Positions 10,241-23,045 of a DNA stretch of 64,000 nt are shown here, piece after piece. A program made the translations under genes and the position numbers. The stretch is taken from contig CM055107.1 in assembly GCA_029204225.1 (NCBI GenBank), forward strand, positions 26,001,391-26,065,390, given 5' to 3'. Within the stretch, counting starts at the first letter, position 1, and every line of letters starts with the position of its first letter. The stretch is from Diphasiastrum complanatum. Lineage: Eukaryota > Streptophyta > Lycopodiopsida > Lycopodiales > Lycopodiaceae. The notes beneath the pieces were generated by a model. The model made no database searches. It saw nothing but the letters and a program-made list of their open reading frames with translations, and had not been told where the DNA came from.

Positions 10241-11282
10241 GACCATGCTCTCAATTTCAAAATTTTAATATGTGGTTTATAATCACGTGTAGTGCAAACG
10301 TCAAAAGATTAGCTACTTTGATCTATTTATGCGTACAAACATGTAAAGCCATTCTATGCATAAAATACATGTAAAGCCACATATTCACTATGAAAAACGT
10401 GTGGAAGACGCATTAGTATGGGTACAACATTGAGTTTTGTGCAAATCAATAAAAAAAGGAAGACATTCCACATACATAAAATTTAAAAAAGCGAATATAT
10501 TATATTTTTATTTAAAAAATTAATACTTCTTCAAAAGTTCCTCCCATGAATCACATCCAAAGGCTTGGGAGCACACCAAACTATCTATCGTCTGTGACAC
10601 ATTAATAATATCTACAACCAATACAAAGTATGTTAGATTTTGTACTAACAAATCCACATCTAATAACAATTGGTGTCATTGTAGAATCAAATATTCGACG
10701 TCTTGTTGTTCCTTTAAAAATTCCGTATCGCTGCAACAACCAAATAATTGTGCAGATGTGTTCGCCATCGCGCAAAACAAACCGCTCCATAAAGTCTCAC
10801 ACAAACGTCGTCGATTGACAATGACCTTCACCATCTGCAAAAACATACACATGTGTTAACTTAATGAGATTACCTAAAACATACTCAATAGCAAGTCAGA
10901 ATGGAAATACTCGCTCGCTCCAACAACCTGCACGGCGAAATCTGCAAAAGAAACACAATGTTAGTATAAGTCTTATGTCAAGTCAAATATTGAACTCTAC
11001 ATCATGACTATATCCAAGAACCTCCTTCTACACAACCTTCTCCTTGTACAAAATTTGACATATTTTTATCTCCAAATCTAACCCTAACTCCCACCATAAC
11101 TCTAATTCTAACTCTAACTCTACCCTACATCCCAAATGCTAAGTCTAATCCTAACTCTAACTCTAATTGTACCTTGCAACCCGAAACCATAAACCATAAA
11201 GTTCACTTCAAACTTACTACTACAGCACTTCTGAATACACAATGTTTTGAGTGTACCTCGCCACTCTATCCACATCCATAAA
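10241..11282. repeat. non-coding, with a telomere-like simple repeat at 11080-11180
   Basis: No gene is recognised. Between about 11080 and 11180 the + strand is a run of TAACCCTAAC / TAACTCTAAC / TAATCCTAAC units, a degenerate CCCTAA-like repeat. It lies downstream of the Helitron helicase remnant in the helicase's orientation and may belong to that element. Confidence 0.45.
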
Positions 11283-11436
11283 TCAATTGTCCTTGGCAGT
11301 AATCAGCACACGAAGACTTGCTGCATTTCGCACTCTTGATAGTGCAATATACAGTTGCCCATGACTAAATATGGCCAAGACAAATACAATCCAATCATGT
11401 CTATAGTTTGCCCCTGTGCTTTGTTTGCCGAGGCAG
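11283..11436 (-). pseudogene. Helitron helicase C-terminus
   Basis: The minus strand encodes NKAQGQTIDMIGLYL (11434-11381) and, after one frameshift, FSHGQLYIALSRVRNAASLRV (11365-11295). These are the conserved final motifs of the Pif1-type helicase of plant Helitrons, rolling-circle DNA transposons. The rest of the helicase and the Rep domain are not recognisable upstream (11440-11800). Helitron termini were not identified. Confidence 0.7.
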
Positions 11437-11846
11437 TATTCGTACAACAGGAGAATGCATAGGTGGACTCGTCGAATCAACATGCACACGACCCCTGCCA
11501 TTGGTCGCATGTATTTTGTACACCCCTCCGAAGGGGAGTGGTTCTATATGCGAGTTCTTTTGGCTCATGTCAGAGCTGCTCACCGTCAGCTTTGAGGACT
11601 TGCGCACGACTGACGTTGAGTTGTTTCCATCGATCAGAGATGCTTGCAGACACAGACTTTTGATAAACGACGCGAATGTATGCAAAAATGCAAGTAAAGA
11701 GCCAACAAGCCTTACTTGTAGAAATACACGGGAAACCTGCACATGCAGAAAATCGCAATACGCTCTCATTACATTTTATTGAATGCTTGCAAATCAGTAT
11801 TAGATTGGTAGTGTCCATCTATAGCTTGGAAGATGATAGATCTTAG

Positions 11847-12203
11847 TTAGTAGCAGTAGCTGCGACTAAGAGTTTGACTCTGTCTAGGCATATCAAGAAT
11901 AGAAGAATCAAAACGTCTCACACAAATATCCCAACCTGGTTTATTAGGGCTTGGCTTATCAGATCTCAACAGTGGTATCAGAGTGCTTCGAATTTGAAAT
12001 TCCAACACATTTGCTTGTGAAGCATGCACATCCTCTGAAAATGTATCATCTTCATCATCATGATCTTGTTCAAGTACATCGGTTGTCAGTCGCATGTCCT
12101 CCATGACATCTCTATCCTCAAAAATTCTTTTACTTCGAGGAGAAACTTGAATCATATACCACCATTTGGGATCTGAATGGTCGGGGTGAAAGACCACCTG
12201 CAA
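11847..12203 (-). CDS. DUF4216-like protein, 3' exon (CACTA transposon-associated)
   Basis: Exon-like piece read from 12197 down: HPDHSDPKWWYMIQVSPRSKR then an acidic stretch (DHDDEDD). It resembles the C-terminal half of DUF4216, a domain found in plant En/Spm (CACTA) element proteins of unknown biochemical role. A splice acceptor TTGCAG precedes it at 12198-12203. The last 70 codons, below about 12000, run through a sequence with an LTR-end/PBS look (11973 on the other strand), so the original C-terminus has probably been replaced. Confidence 0.5.
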   Translation of the reverse strand: MQVVFHPDHSDPKWWYMIQVSPRSKRIFEDRDVMEDMRLTTDVLEQDHDDEDDTFSEDVHASQANVLEFQIRSTLIPLLRSDKPSPNKPGWDICVRRFDSSILDMPRQSQTLSRSYCY

Positions 12204-12347
12204 TTGATCAATTTTACCATAAACATTGACTTGTAATTTATATCTATGTTACAATTTCTTGGGTATACACACATCCAATTTTTGTATACTCAAAATCAAT
12301 TGATTTGACATAAAAAGAGCATTGACTACCTGAACACATATACATAC
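12198..12347 (-). other. putative intron in the DUF4216 gene
   Basis: The donor AAG|GTATGT lies at 12348/12347 and the acceptor TTGCAG ends at 12198. Removing the 150 bp joins the two exon frames without a shift and places the QQCEK and VVFHPD pieces where DUF4216 proteins have a continuous segment. There is no transcript evidence. Confidence 0.5.
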
Positions 12348-12690
12348 CTTCTCACATTGTTGAGGGAAAACAAATGTCTCACTTTGATCTGTTGGCGGAG
12401 TCAATGGCAAAATAACTTCTTCACAACAAATAACTTTAAACCATTTTACATCAAATATAAAAAAGATGAGTTGCCTAAATCCAACTTCCAAAATGTCATT
12501 GATGGTCCCACAATAATCGATTTGAGAAGAGAGTAGATTGGCATCAACCGCTTGCTCGACTCTCTTGGGTAAAATTTGTCATGACTCCACAATCATGTGT
12601 TTCTATTTTGGTCACTGCGCTCCGTTCGAAAATGTCGTCCATGCGTCCACAATGCATTGTATTTTTTGTACTAAACAGGAAAAAACAAAA
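12348..12690 (-). CDS. DUF4216-like protein, 5' part
   Basis: The minus strand encodes THDCGVMTNFTQ near 12590, then IDYCGTINDILEVGFRQ and FDVKWFKVICCEE near 12440-12510. This follows the DUF4216 pattern of a Ser/Thr-rich start, a Y(Y)GxIxxIxEL segment and a VxFxCxW segment. A frame break near 12535 separates the first piece from the rest. Probably a decayed CACTA element gene; transposase and CACTA ends were not found nearby. Confidence 0.45.
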
Positions 12691-12799
12691 TGTGTTAGAG
12701 AAATAATACAGCTTGATTGATGACATCATGTTCCAAGCTATATAAACTACATCACATGATATCACTCAAATACATAAAAATAGTTAAACATGTGAAAGA

Positions 12800-13820
12800 T
12801 TTACATAGCTTACATGAAAATTGGTAGTCCATGCATTTAAGTCAATGGCACAAAGCTTCGTGTTGAACGTATATTATCCATAACAATCATCAATGGATTT
12901 TTGCAGGTCACACATCAAGCTGCAAGACATTGGATCATGTGTGTGGTTGATGAATAATACTGTAGATGGACTATATCATTATTTAAGAAGGATTTTAGGC
13001 CAATTCTTAGGTTTATGGACAATGGTGAGTACTACAGTGACCTTGTACAATTCAGCTCGTTGGATATCCCCAGGGAAGGAAATTGCAACAAAATTGAAAA
13101 TCTTCTGTGTCTATAGAACCTTTTCGAAAAAAGATTGGCCAACATTCATGGCTTAAAAAATATGCCATTTTCTCTCTCATATCCAGAGATCTCTTTGATC
13201 AGTCTCTTTGACATTGGTTGTCAAACATGGGCACCTACAAAAATAGAATGTAGCTGATTTCAGTAACAAAGTCCAGGTTTTTTAAGTTTAGATTTAAAAT
13301 TTTAAAATAAAGTTGGAAAATTGGAAGCTGAAGGATTGAATTACAAGAAGGCATATGATTCTGTCTGTTTGGATAAGCACGATGATGATGATCGTGTCTT
13401 GATGACGTGAGATAAAATGTAAGTTCATTTGTGGTTTCATATCTGGGGGAGCATTTTGAATATTGCACCATCATATACAAAACCATGAATGATTATGAAT
13501 GATAGTTTCGATGTTGCATAGAGGTTGCTAAACATTAGTCAATGCATTCTTAACATGAGTCATTTCTCCAAAGATCTCTTTAGCCTCCCTGACATTGATT
13601 GTCAAACATGGGCCACCTACAAAAATAGACTTTTTTGAGGAAGGACATGGGCATGAGATATACATACTGAAAGTGAAAGTTGTTGATTCTCATGGTAATC
13701 CATGTATTGAAGTCAACAAATCTTTGTGCCAAACTTATATTGTCCTTACCAATCATCAATGGATTCATGGTCAAAGATCAAGCAACAAGACATTGGATCA
13801 TGTGTGCTATTGAGTACTAT
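12800..13820. repeat. diverged duplicate segments, non-coding
   Basis: Two pairs of similar segments occur. 12825-12945 resembles 13690-13815 (both end in ACAAGACATTGGATCATGTGTG-like sequence). 13190-13250 resembles 13575-13635 (TTGTCAAACATGGG(C)CACCTACAAAAATAGA). Their order is A B B' A'. No protein family is recognised in either. Confidence 0.5.
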
Positions 13821-13844
13821 TAACGGTTGAAAATCCCTTGATTA

Positions 13845-15345
13845 GTTCTTGGATCAGATCAGCCAAAAAATTAAAATTGACGCTTGAATTAGGTGCATTA
13901 ATTGATCTTCTCCGACTTTGAGTGTATGTTGAGGGTCAAGAGAGAATCATAGATTAAGGAGTGATTTTGCAAGTTTGAGACTAGAATCTAAATTTCCATC
14001 ATTCTAGATTGGTTCATGAGTGATAGGATTGAGTCTATAAGCTTTCTAAATTGCTAGAAGACTTTCGGTTCAGATCTCTTAGAGAAACCATAAGAGTTTT
14101 TAGTGCTTTTTCACATTCAAAAATGGCATCAATGGGTGGTTTTTTGCTTGAAGCTAGTGAAAGACTTACATCCACTAATTATGCTACTTGGATAGTTCAA
14201 ATGGAGTCCTTGCCTGTACTTCATGATCTTTATGACATAGTACTTGAGGTGGAAGTAGAACCTCAAGGAGGAGTTGAATTGGCTAAGTACAAAAAGAGAT
14301 GTAGAGTTGCATTACATTGCATAAAAATGAATGTAAGTAATGAGCTTTTGAAAGAAATCTCATCTTGTACCACATCCAAAGAGGCATGGGATTCATTAAA
14401 AGCCATTTATGGATCCAAGAACACTTCAAGGATAATCATGCTTAGGAATTAAATCCTTCAAAGCATGTAAGAAAGTAGTGAAAGTGCCCAAAATTATGTC
14501 TTTAGGATCAAATCTTTGAATAAGGAGTTGTCTTCTATAGATGATAAAATCAAAGATGATGAATTAGTTCAAATCATTTTGAATGGATTAGGAGATGATT
14601 ATTCCAATCTTGTTCAAACCTTTGCTATTCAAGATTCACTTCCTAGTATTGAATAACTTCAAAGTGTGCTTGTTAGTGAGGAGAGTAGAATGCTTCATAT
14701 CAAAAGTAGGATGAGTTCTTTATCTTTGAATGATGGTGATGAAAAAGCTAACTTTTCTTTGAAAGGCAAGAAGAAGAAATCTCCATCCAAGAAGACTCAA
14801 GACATGGAGATGGAGAACAAAGATGGAGCATCAAGTTCCAAAGGCAAGAGCAAGAAGGACAAGAAGAAGGTAAAGTGTTTCTTTTGTGGAGAAAAGGGAC
14901 ATTTTGCATCCGAGTGCTACAAGAAGAAGAATGCCCAAGAGAAGGACAATCAAGGCAATCTTGTGCTTGAGGAGGAGGAAGAAGGCAATCTATCTTTGAT
15001 GGTATCCTCACCACAAACATCTAATCAAGACACTTGGTGGATTGATAGTGGAGCAACCTCTCACATGACTCACCAAAAAGACTACTTTTCTAATCTACTT
15101 TCTTACAATAGTTCTAAGAGATTTATATTCACTGCAAGTGATCAAGAATGTGAGATTGTAGGTGTTGGATCCATTCCTTTATGTCTAGAAACATGTAAAA
15201 AAGTAGATCTAGACAATGTTCTTTATGTACCTTCAATTACAAAGAACTTGTTGAGTGTAGGACAACTTATGGATAGTGGATTAGATGTACATTTCAAGCA
15301 TGGAGCATGTTCTATCTTGAAAGATGAAAAATGTATTGCTAGGGT
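13845..15345 (+). pseudogene. truncated copia gag-protease (sister of the 26-31 kb element)
   Basis: Nearly identical at DNA level to the leader, gag and protease of the minus-strand element at 26.2-31.1 kb. The start is ATG 14123 (MASMGGFLLEASERLTSTNY). One frame runs to 15345 through gag, a CCHC knuckle (CFFCGEKGHFASEC) and protease (WWIDSGATSHMTHQ), broken only by stops at 14450, 14468 and 14654. Unlike its sister, the zinc knuckle is in frame. Similarity ends abruptly at about 15345, in the pre-integrase region; integrase, RT and RNase H are missing, and so is any LTR. Confidence 0.85.
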
Positions 15346-15577
15346 GTTAGCCGATATTTCCGCACGGAAAATCGGACTAATATTGAAGTACCTATTTTAC
15401 TTGAGTGTGATTTTGTAGATTAGTTTTAAGAAACTACGGATGAAAGCAAGTGCTAAAGATCATGCATGAATGTGATAACTTGATTAACAAAAACATATAA
15501 TGCATTCATCATCCACAATCAATCACACACAAGAAAATAGGAGGACTTCACACAAAAAACAAGAATGGTTGGAAGAG

Positions 15578-17189
<1,612 letters not shown>

Positions 17190-17190
<1 letters not shown>

Positions 17191-19080
17191 TTTCTCAATT
17201 ACTGCCCCTTTCTTATCCCACACGACAAATACGGTAGTGGAGAAAAATCGTCAATATGGAAAAAGAGACGAACATATAATTTAATAGCAACTCAAGGTGT
17301 AGGGCCGCATTCTTATTCATTGATAATGCATGGAAGTTTGCATAATCATCTATTTTCCAAGAAAAAGCATTCTCCATCAAACACAAAAATTAACCATCCT
17401 TCTATTTATTTTAACTTTGTTGGCTTCCCCAAAAAACATGCCCTAATTCATTTGGATACTTTTTGGATGTACAAATATACCCTATTCCTATAAGCTTTTT
17501 GACTCCCAAAGTATGATGTCAACATCAACAAGATTTGCCTAAGATTGTTAGATGAATCAAGACATCAAAGACTTGTGACGTTGATCATAAGAAACAAAAA
17601 TGAAACTGGAGAGCCAAGATTCACGTTGATCATAAGAAACAAATATGATATTGGAGAGTCAAGTGGAAAAAAGTTAGAAGAATGTCTATAATAGTAAATC
17701 AAGGTGTCAAGCCCCTTTCTTATCCAACATAGTAGTGGAGGAAAATCGATATGGAAAAAGAGGCGAGCATATTTCAATAGCAACTCATTGATAATGCATG
17801 GAAGGTTGCATAGTCATTTATTTTCCATGATAAAGCATTTTCCAGCATTGGACCATCATTGTCTATTAAATTAAGGTAGGGCCATGTTTGCAAACTCATT
17901 ATAGTTGGTCAGATGTTGTTTCATAAAAAAGAACTAGTGGAACACATGGCACTCTCTCCCCTGTAATTAGGTTCTACATCATGTCTTACAAGCAATGAAC
18001 TTAAGAATAGAAAATTTCAAGCTTAGGATTTTAGGAGAAAATTAACAATGTAGTGAAACTTTTCTCTTTGCTATCGATCTTTGTCACTAATTTTAAATAC
18101 CTAATATGATATCAATATTGATAGACTTTCTTTACTTGCTAAATATGTGCCTTTTATGGTTGAAAATTTTTCTCTTGGTATTAACTAATTGCTTGGGCCT
18201 CACCCCACTTAATTGAGCATGAATTATGCTATGATTATACATAGTAGTATGTACAGTTTTTTAAACTATATGTAACATTCACCAAAAATTTAAGTTGAAT
18301 ATTCATGAGACAAAAAAGCTTCAACATATTGGAAATCTCTATAGCTACTAAAATAACCATAATGAGCTTTTTCATTCTTATGGATTCTAAAATTTAAGGC
18401 TTATAACTAATAATGTAATTAGTATGTAAAACATAAAGTTTGTACAAATTTTTTTTTGACAATGTGGTCTTTTGAAGATCAACTGAATCCATTAAAATAC
18501 TTTTATAATGATCGATTTTGGAGAAAAAAACATAGTGAATTGCATTCTTAGACTTTGTCGACTTTCCAAAACACTTATGTTTGGATGCTTTTGCCTTTAA
18601 GTTAGGTGAGATGGGTTGTGATTTGTTACTTCGTATAAGCTTTTTGACTCTGAAGGTACGATGTCATCACAAAATGTGCTCTAGATTTTTGTCATAGAGT
18701 CAAGTCTCATGACTCATGAATCATAAGAAAGAATCTAGTTGATAAGGGGAAAGGAGGATGGAAAAAAGGGACAAGCATAGTCATAATTGTGATGGAGGAT
18801 GTAGGGCCTTTATTATCGACCAACGATCAATCAATAATGCATGGAAGGTGGCATCTTCATCTCTCTTCCATGATAAAGCATTCTCCACCATTGTTCATTG
18901 ATGAGGGTGAGGTCGTTGGGGTATATGGTGACTCCATTAAAAATAGTCAGTGGAATACATGGTTGTGATGTTAGTATACGAACACATGGTTGTGCTGTTA
19001 GATTCTACGAGTATTAAGAAATTAAGTTTTCAAAAGGAAATTAGCAATATAGTGTGAGAGATTTCTCTCGTTATAAACTT
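17190..19080 (+). repeat. three diverged copies of a non-coding module
   Basis: A block with ATGGAAAAAGAGACGAACATA..., TTGATAATGCATGGAAG and AAAGCATTCTCCA recurs at about 17200-17400, 17700-17860 and 18750-18900. Each is followed by GTATGATGTCAACAT-type sequence (about 17510, 18110, 18660 and 19100). The copies are interrupted by indels. No coding capacity; probably an old tandem-amplified or interspersed repeat. Confidence 0.55.
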
Positions 19081-19934
19081 TTTTTTGCCAAGTCTAGTAT
19101 GATGTCAAAATTGATAAATATATCCAACCCCATTATAGCTTAATAGCTAAGAATTATAATTTAAAATTTTATATTTCCAATGCCTTCAGGAAAGAACTAT
19201 TTCTTTGGGCCTCACCCAACCTCATGGAGTTTTTGAAGCTTAAATTGAGATATAATTTTATGAAATGGTTTTTATTCTTTATTATGTAGTAGTAGTTAAT
19301 GGCCATGGGGAGTACCATCTTTGAAAATAATTTGTCGATCTTGAAGAGTGGTGGTAGCCACAAGCTAAGACAGGCCAATAATTTTCAGACCGATTCAACC
19401 CATCGCCATTACTTGATGTGATGTAATGGATTGATGTCAATTTTGAGGCGAATTCCCTTATTTTTGTAATTCTGAACATGGCAGGAAAATGGAACAAAGC
19501 TTTTCCAAATTTGCATGTGTAAAGATTATGGGAAGCATTAGTGAGCATTGATAGCGGACATGTGGCATTACTTCATTGGTTGAGGACAGGCAGATTATGG
19601 GACATAGCACTGGTTGCAAAAAAGATTTAGATCTTGACCGTCTATCTATTTCCTGCCACATCAGGTATCGTTCATCAGACACAGTGGGGGCTACAGCTTG
19701 TAGTAGGCTGGGTAGCTGAGTGCTCAGCCTACCTCTCTGGATGAACGATTCCTAGTCCATAATGTGTCACACTAATCCATTATAACCGGCTTCATAAGAA
19801 TTAAATATTAGGCTTGTTGCATCCTGTAATATTTTATGCATGCCCTCTCCCTCAACCAACTGATCTCACAATACAAGATTGCATGCATGCAGTTCGGATT
19901 ATAATAACATTGGCATATCAGATACCATTATATT
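19081..19934. other. upstream region of the receptor kinase
   Basis: No gene is seen. This is where the promoter of the kinase at 19935 should lie, but no convincing TATA box at a normal distance can be chosen; AT-rich stretches occur at 19790-19800 and 19905-19930. Confidence 0.35.
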
Positions 19935-22433
19935 ATGAAGCTTGCAAGGCGTTGCTGCTTATTTTCTCTTTTCCTAATACTGTTGCTTTCAGAGTATTTT
20001 CAGAACAGTAATGAGCAGATTGTGGAGACATTGGCCCTGGGATCCATTCTGCAGCCCAACCAGACTCTGGTCTCCACAAATCATACCTTCTCTCTCAATT
20101 TCCTTTCACATGGTCCTGATCGAAACTATTTGGGAGTATCTTTCTCCAGAAACTTTGCAGGAAGACAAACTTGGGTGGCTAATAGAAACCATCCTGCTAG
20201 GGATGGTGCACACTTGAGATTCTCCCAGGATGGCAACTTGATCATCTCCAATCCTGATCAAACCAGTGTTTGGATGAGTGGTACAAGTGGAAGGAACATT
20301 AGTTCAATGCTGCTACAAGAAAACGGCAATCTCATGCTCACTGACAACTCAGGGAGTCCAATATGGCAAAGCTTCGATTACGTTACAGACACTTGGATGC
20401 CAGGCATGAAATCTTATTTCGGCTCAACTATTGTCGCCTACAAATCCCATACTGATCCAGCTGAGGGGCGTTTCTCCTTTCGGATGCTTCAGACAACTGA
20501 AGAGGTGTCTCTGTGGAACTCAACAACGGAATATTGGAACAGTGGTGTCTGGACTGGACATGGCTGGTTGGGCATTCCAGAGATGAAGTACAACACCATC
20601 GTCGACTTCTTCTTCTGGAATGATTCTCAGCGTCCTTACTTCACATTCAGTGAAAGGAAGAGTCAGACGACCATGGCGCATTCGCATTTTGTTTTTGACT
20701 CTGACGGTACCTTCTACCTCCGCACCTGGGACAGTATTAATGGCTTGTGGTACGTCGTCTGGAAAGCACCCAATAATCCATGCAAAGTAGAGCGTTTTTG
20801 TGGCCAGAACGGAATCTGTAAGAGCGATTCCACGACCTTCTGCAGCTGCCCGCAGGGGTTCAAGCCCTTTGATCCTACGGGATGGAGCCAAGGGGATTGG
20901 TCCATGGGATGCGTGACAAATCTCAGCTGGGACTGCAACAGTAAAGAGTTTTCCTTTCTGAGTAATACGTATTACGATCAAGGGAGTGGCGTGGGATCAT
21001 CGGTAAGATCTTATAGTGGCCATGACCAAGCCTGGTGTGAAGCTTCTTGCATACGCGATTGTGCCTGCTTAGGATATTCTTTAGACGGAGGATCTAGCAA
21101 CTGCTCATTGCACTATGGGCCTCTCTTCAATGGCAAGACCTCTTCTAATATCAACCAGAACTTCTTTCTGCGAGTGAAGTATATAGAACAATCACCAAGT
21201 AATCAGCCCCTTCTTCCCAATCGCCGAACGAGGAAAATGAAAACAGGTTGGATTTTTGGATTGGTTGGGTGTACATGTTTGCTACTAGTAATTGCACTTC
21301 TTTTGTGGCGAGTTCCTCCGAGAAAACGTTTTGGAGACAGGCAATCCTCAGAATACATCTCTGGGATTCTGAAAAAATTCTCTTACAAAGAGCTACAAAA
21401 GGGCACCGGCAATTTCAGCCAGAAGCTTGGCACAGGTGGCTTCGGTTCTGTTTACAAGGGCACCCTTCCAGATAACACCATGATTGCGGTGAAGAAGCTC
21501 CACAATCGGAAGCAAGGAGATAAAGACTTCCGCACAGAAATACGCACTATCGGGTTAATTCAGCATGTCAACCTTGTGAGACTTCGTGGTTTCTGTGCTG
21601 AAGATAAGCACAGGCTTTTAGTTTACGAATACATGTCCAATGGATCTCTCGACACCCGTCTCTTTACAAAGCCTGGAGAACAACAACATATTATTCTAAA
21701 CTGGGACACCCGATTTGCTATAGCTCTGGGCACTGCACGGGGAATCATGTATCTGCATGATGAATGCAGTAGTTGCATCATACACTGTGACATCAAACCC
21801 GAAAACATTCTATTGGATGCTAATTTCTGTGCGAAAGTTGCAGATTTTGGCCTGGCCAAGTTGATGGGCCGAGAATTCAGCCGGGTGATCACAAGCATGC
21901 GGGGCACCAGAGGCTACCTGGCACCAGAGTGGCTTTCCAGTCTACCGGTCACAGCCAAAGCTGATGTCTACAGCTATGGTATGACTCTCTTGGAAATCAT
22001 CAGTGGCCGAAAAAATTTGGACGTAAATTCTGATCTGGACAAGTGGTTCTTCCCTCTCTGGGCATGCCAACAAGCTAGGCTAGGAGACTTCTCTTCACTG
22101 GTAGACATCAAACTGTGTGGGAATTTTAATGCAGAACAACTTAAGGTTGCAGTTTTGGTTGCCATATGGTGCATTCAAGACGAAGAAATCAACAGGCCTT
22201 CCATGGCAAGGGTACTGCAGATGCTTGAAGGCACTCTAGAAGTCACTGATCCGCCGTTCCCAAAGACTCTAAGCTTTTTGAGAAACAATTCTGAGTTAGA
22301 GCATTCCAAGTTGTCAGTCGAGAAAGAATTTCCCACGGGAACGATCCACAACACAGATATAGGGGACTTCTGTTGTGGATCTGACCTGCATAATCGGATC
22401 GTCTTACCTAGAATCCAGACAACGCTAGGATGA
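19935..22433 (+). CDS. G-type lectin S-receptor-like serine/threonine protein kinase
   Basis: A complete intronless gene of 832 residues. It starts with a signal peptide (MKLARRCCLFSLFLILLLS). The extracellular part has a B-lectin domain (about 30-150, with WQSFD at 144), an S-locus glycoprotein/EGF-like Cys-rich region (about 283-312, CGQNGIC...CSCPQGF) and a PAN domain (about 345-415, CEASC at 368). One membrane segment spans 438-458. The kinase has the glycine loop GTGGFGSVYKG (499-509), Lys520, catalytic Asp619 in HCDIKPEN, DFG 637-639 and APE 663-665. The residue before Asp619 is Cys, so it is a non-RD kinase, a type frequent among plant immune receptors. Length and order match the SD2-type S-domain receptor kinases. 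It would sit in the plasma membrane and phosphorylate targets on ligand binding; the ligand is unknown. All key residues are present. Confidence 0.95.
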   Translation: MKLARRCCLFSLFLILLLSEYFQNSNEQIVETLALGSILQPNQTLVSTNHTFSLNFLSHGPDRNYLGVSFSRNFAGRQTWVANRNHPARDGAHLRFSQDGNLIISNPDQTSVWMSGTSGRNISSMLLQENGNLMLTDNSGSPIWQSFDYVTDTWMPGMKSYFGSTIVAYKSHTDPAEGRFSFRMLQTTEEVSLWNSTTEYWNSGVWTGHGWLGIPEMKYNTIVDFFFWNDSQRPYFTFSERKSQTTMAHSHFVFDSDGTFYLRTWDSINGLWYVVWKAPNNPCKVERFCGQNGICKSDSTTFCSCPQGFKPFDPTGWSQGDWSMGCVTNLSWDCNSKEFSFLSNTYYDQGSGVGSSVRSYSGHDQAWCEASCIRDCACLGYSLDGGSSNCSLHYGPLFNGKTSSNINQNFFLRVKYIEQSPSNQPLLPNRRTRKMKTGWIFGLVGCTCLLLVIALLLWRVPPRKRFGDRQSSEYISGILKKFSYKELQKGTGNFSQKLGTGGFGSVYKGTLPDNTMIAVKKLHNRKQGDKDFRTEIRTIGLIQHVNLVRLRGFCAEDKHRLLVYEYMSNGSLDTRLFTKPGEQQHIILNWDTRFAIALGTARGIMYLHDECSSCIIHCDIKPENILLDANFCAKVADFGLAKLMGREFSRVITSMRGTRGYLAPEWLSSLPVTAKADVYSYGMTLLEIISGRKNLDVNSDLDKWFFPLWACQQARLGDFSSLVDIKLCGNFNAEQLKVAVLVAIWCIQDEEINRPSMARVLQMLEGTLEVTDPPFPKTLSFLRNNSELEHSKLSVEKEFPTGTIHNTDIGDFCCGSDLHNRIVLPRIQTTLG

Positions 22434-22520
22434 AACAGCGACATAGCAGACACATATAGATAAAGACAATTTGTAGTTACAAATTTTAGTATAAAGTACT
22501 TCTCTGAAATTAGAATATGC

Positions 22521-22526
22521 AATAAA
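22521..22526 (+). terminator. polyadenylation signal candidate
   Basis: AATAAA 88 bp after the stop codon of the receptor kinase, at a suitable distance for its 3' end. Confidence 0.45.
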
Positions 22527-22839
22527 AGAATACTAATGAGAGAAATATAATTCTAAGATAACATAAGCTACACTCTGTAGGATTTCTCAGTTTCATGAAT
22601 TTCTTACTCTTATACGTTATCTCCATGATCATTTGCCATAGTTCGCTCTACTTAATCTATTCTATTGTGCAATTTCATTTTAGAGCTACTCTTTTGATTA
22701 TTTCTAGGTAATATTTTGTTTGTAACTAACCATTCCTTATGGTCCGTTGTAGCTGATTTTAGTACTATTTTGTAATCAGATTCTTAATGTACTCCTTGAA
22801 TTACAAAGATATCAAACTCCCAAGCTTAGGTGAACTCAA

Positions 22840-23045
22840 ACAGGTCTACATCTTCAGAGTTCAAGCCAAGCAGTTTGATTTATGAACTTCTCCATTGGCA
22901 AGACTTCAGTGAGAATATTTGCTGCAACATTCTTTCTTGTACAATAGCTATAGGTTACTGGCACCTTTATCTCCCATCGTTTATCTCTAACATATTAATG
23001 ATAATGCAAATCAATGTGCTCTTTTTTTGGAGTGAAATTTCTTGT
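22840..23045 (-). pseudogene. copia RNase H C-terminal fragment (unit 1)
   Basis: The minus strand gives HYHYVRDKRWEIKVPVTY-like sequence and NVAANILTEVLPMEKF, which correspond to the YHxIRE...xADIxTKxLxxxKF end of copia RNase H. Frames are interrupted. The same fragment recurs at 24817-25022 in unit 2. The element it came from is otherwise absent here. Confidence 0.6.

Noticed and set aside
20520-20981. 153-codon minus-strand frame inside the receptor kinase gene
   Set aside because: Shadow frame of a well-supported gene on the other strand.
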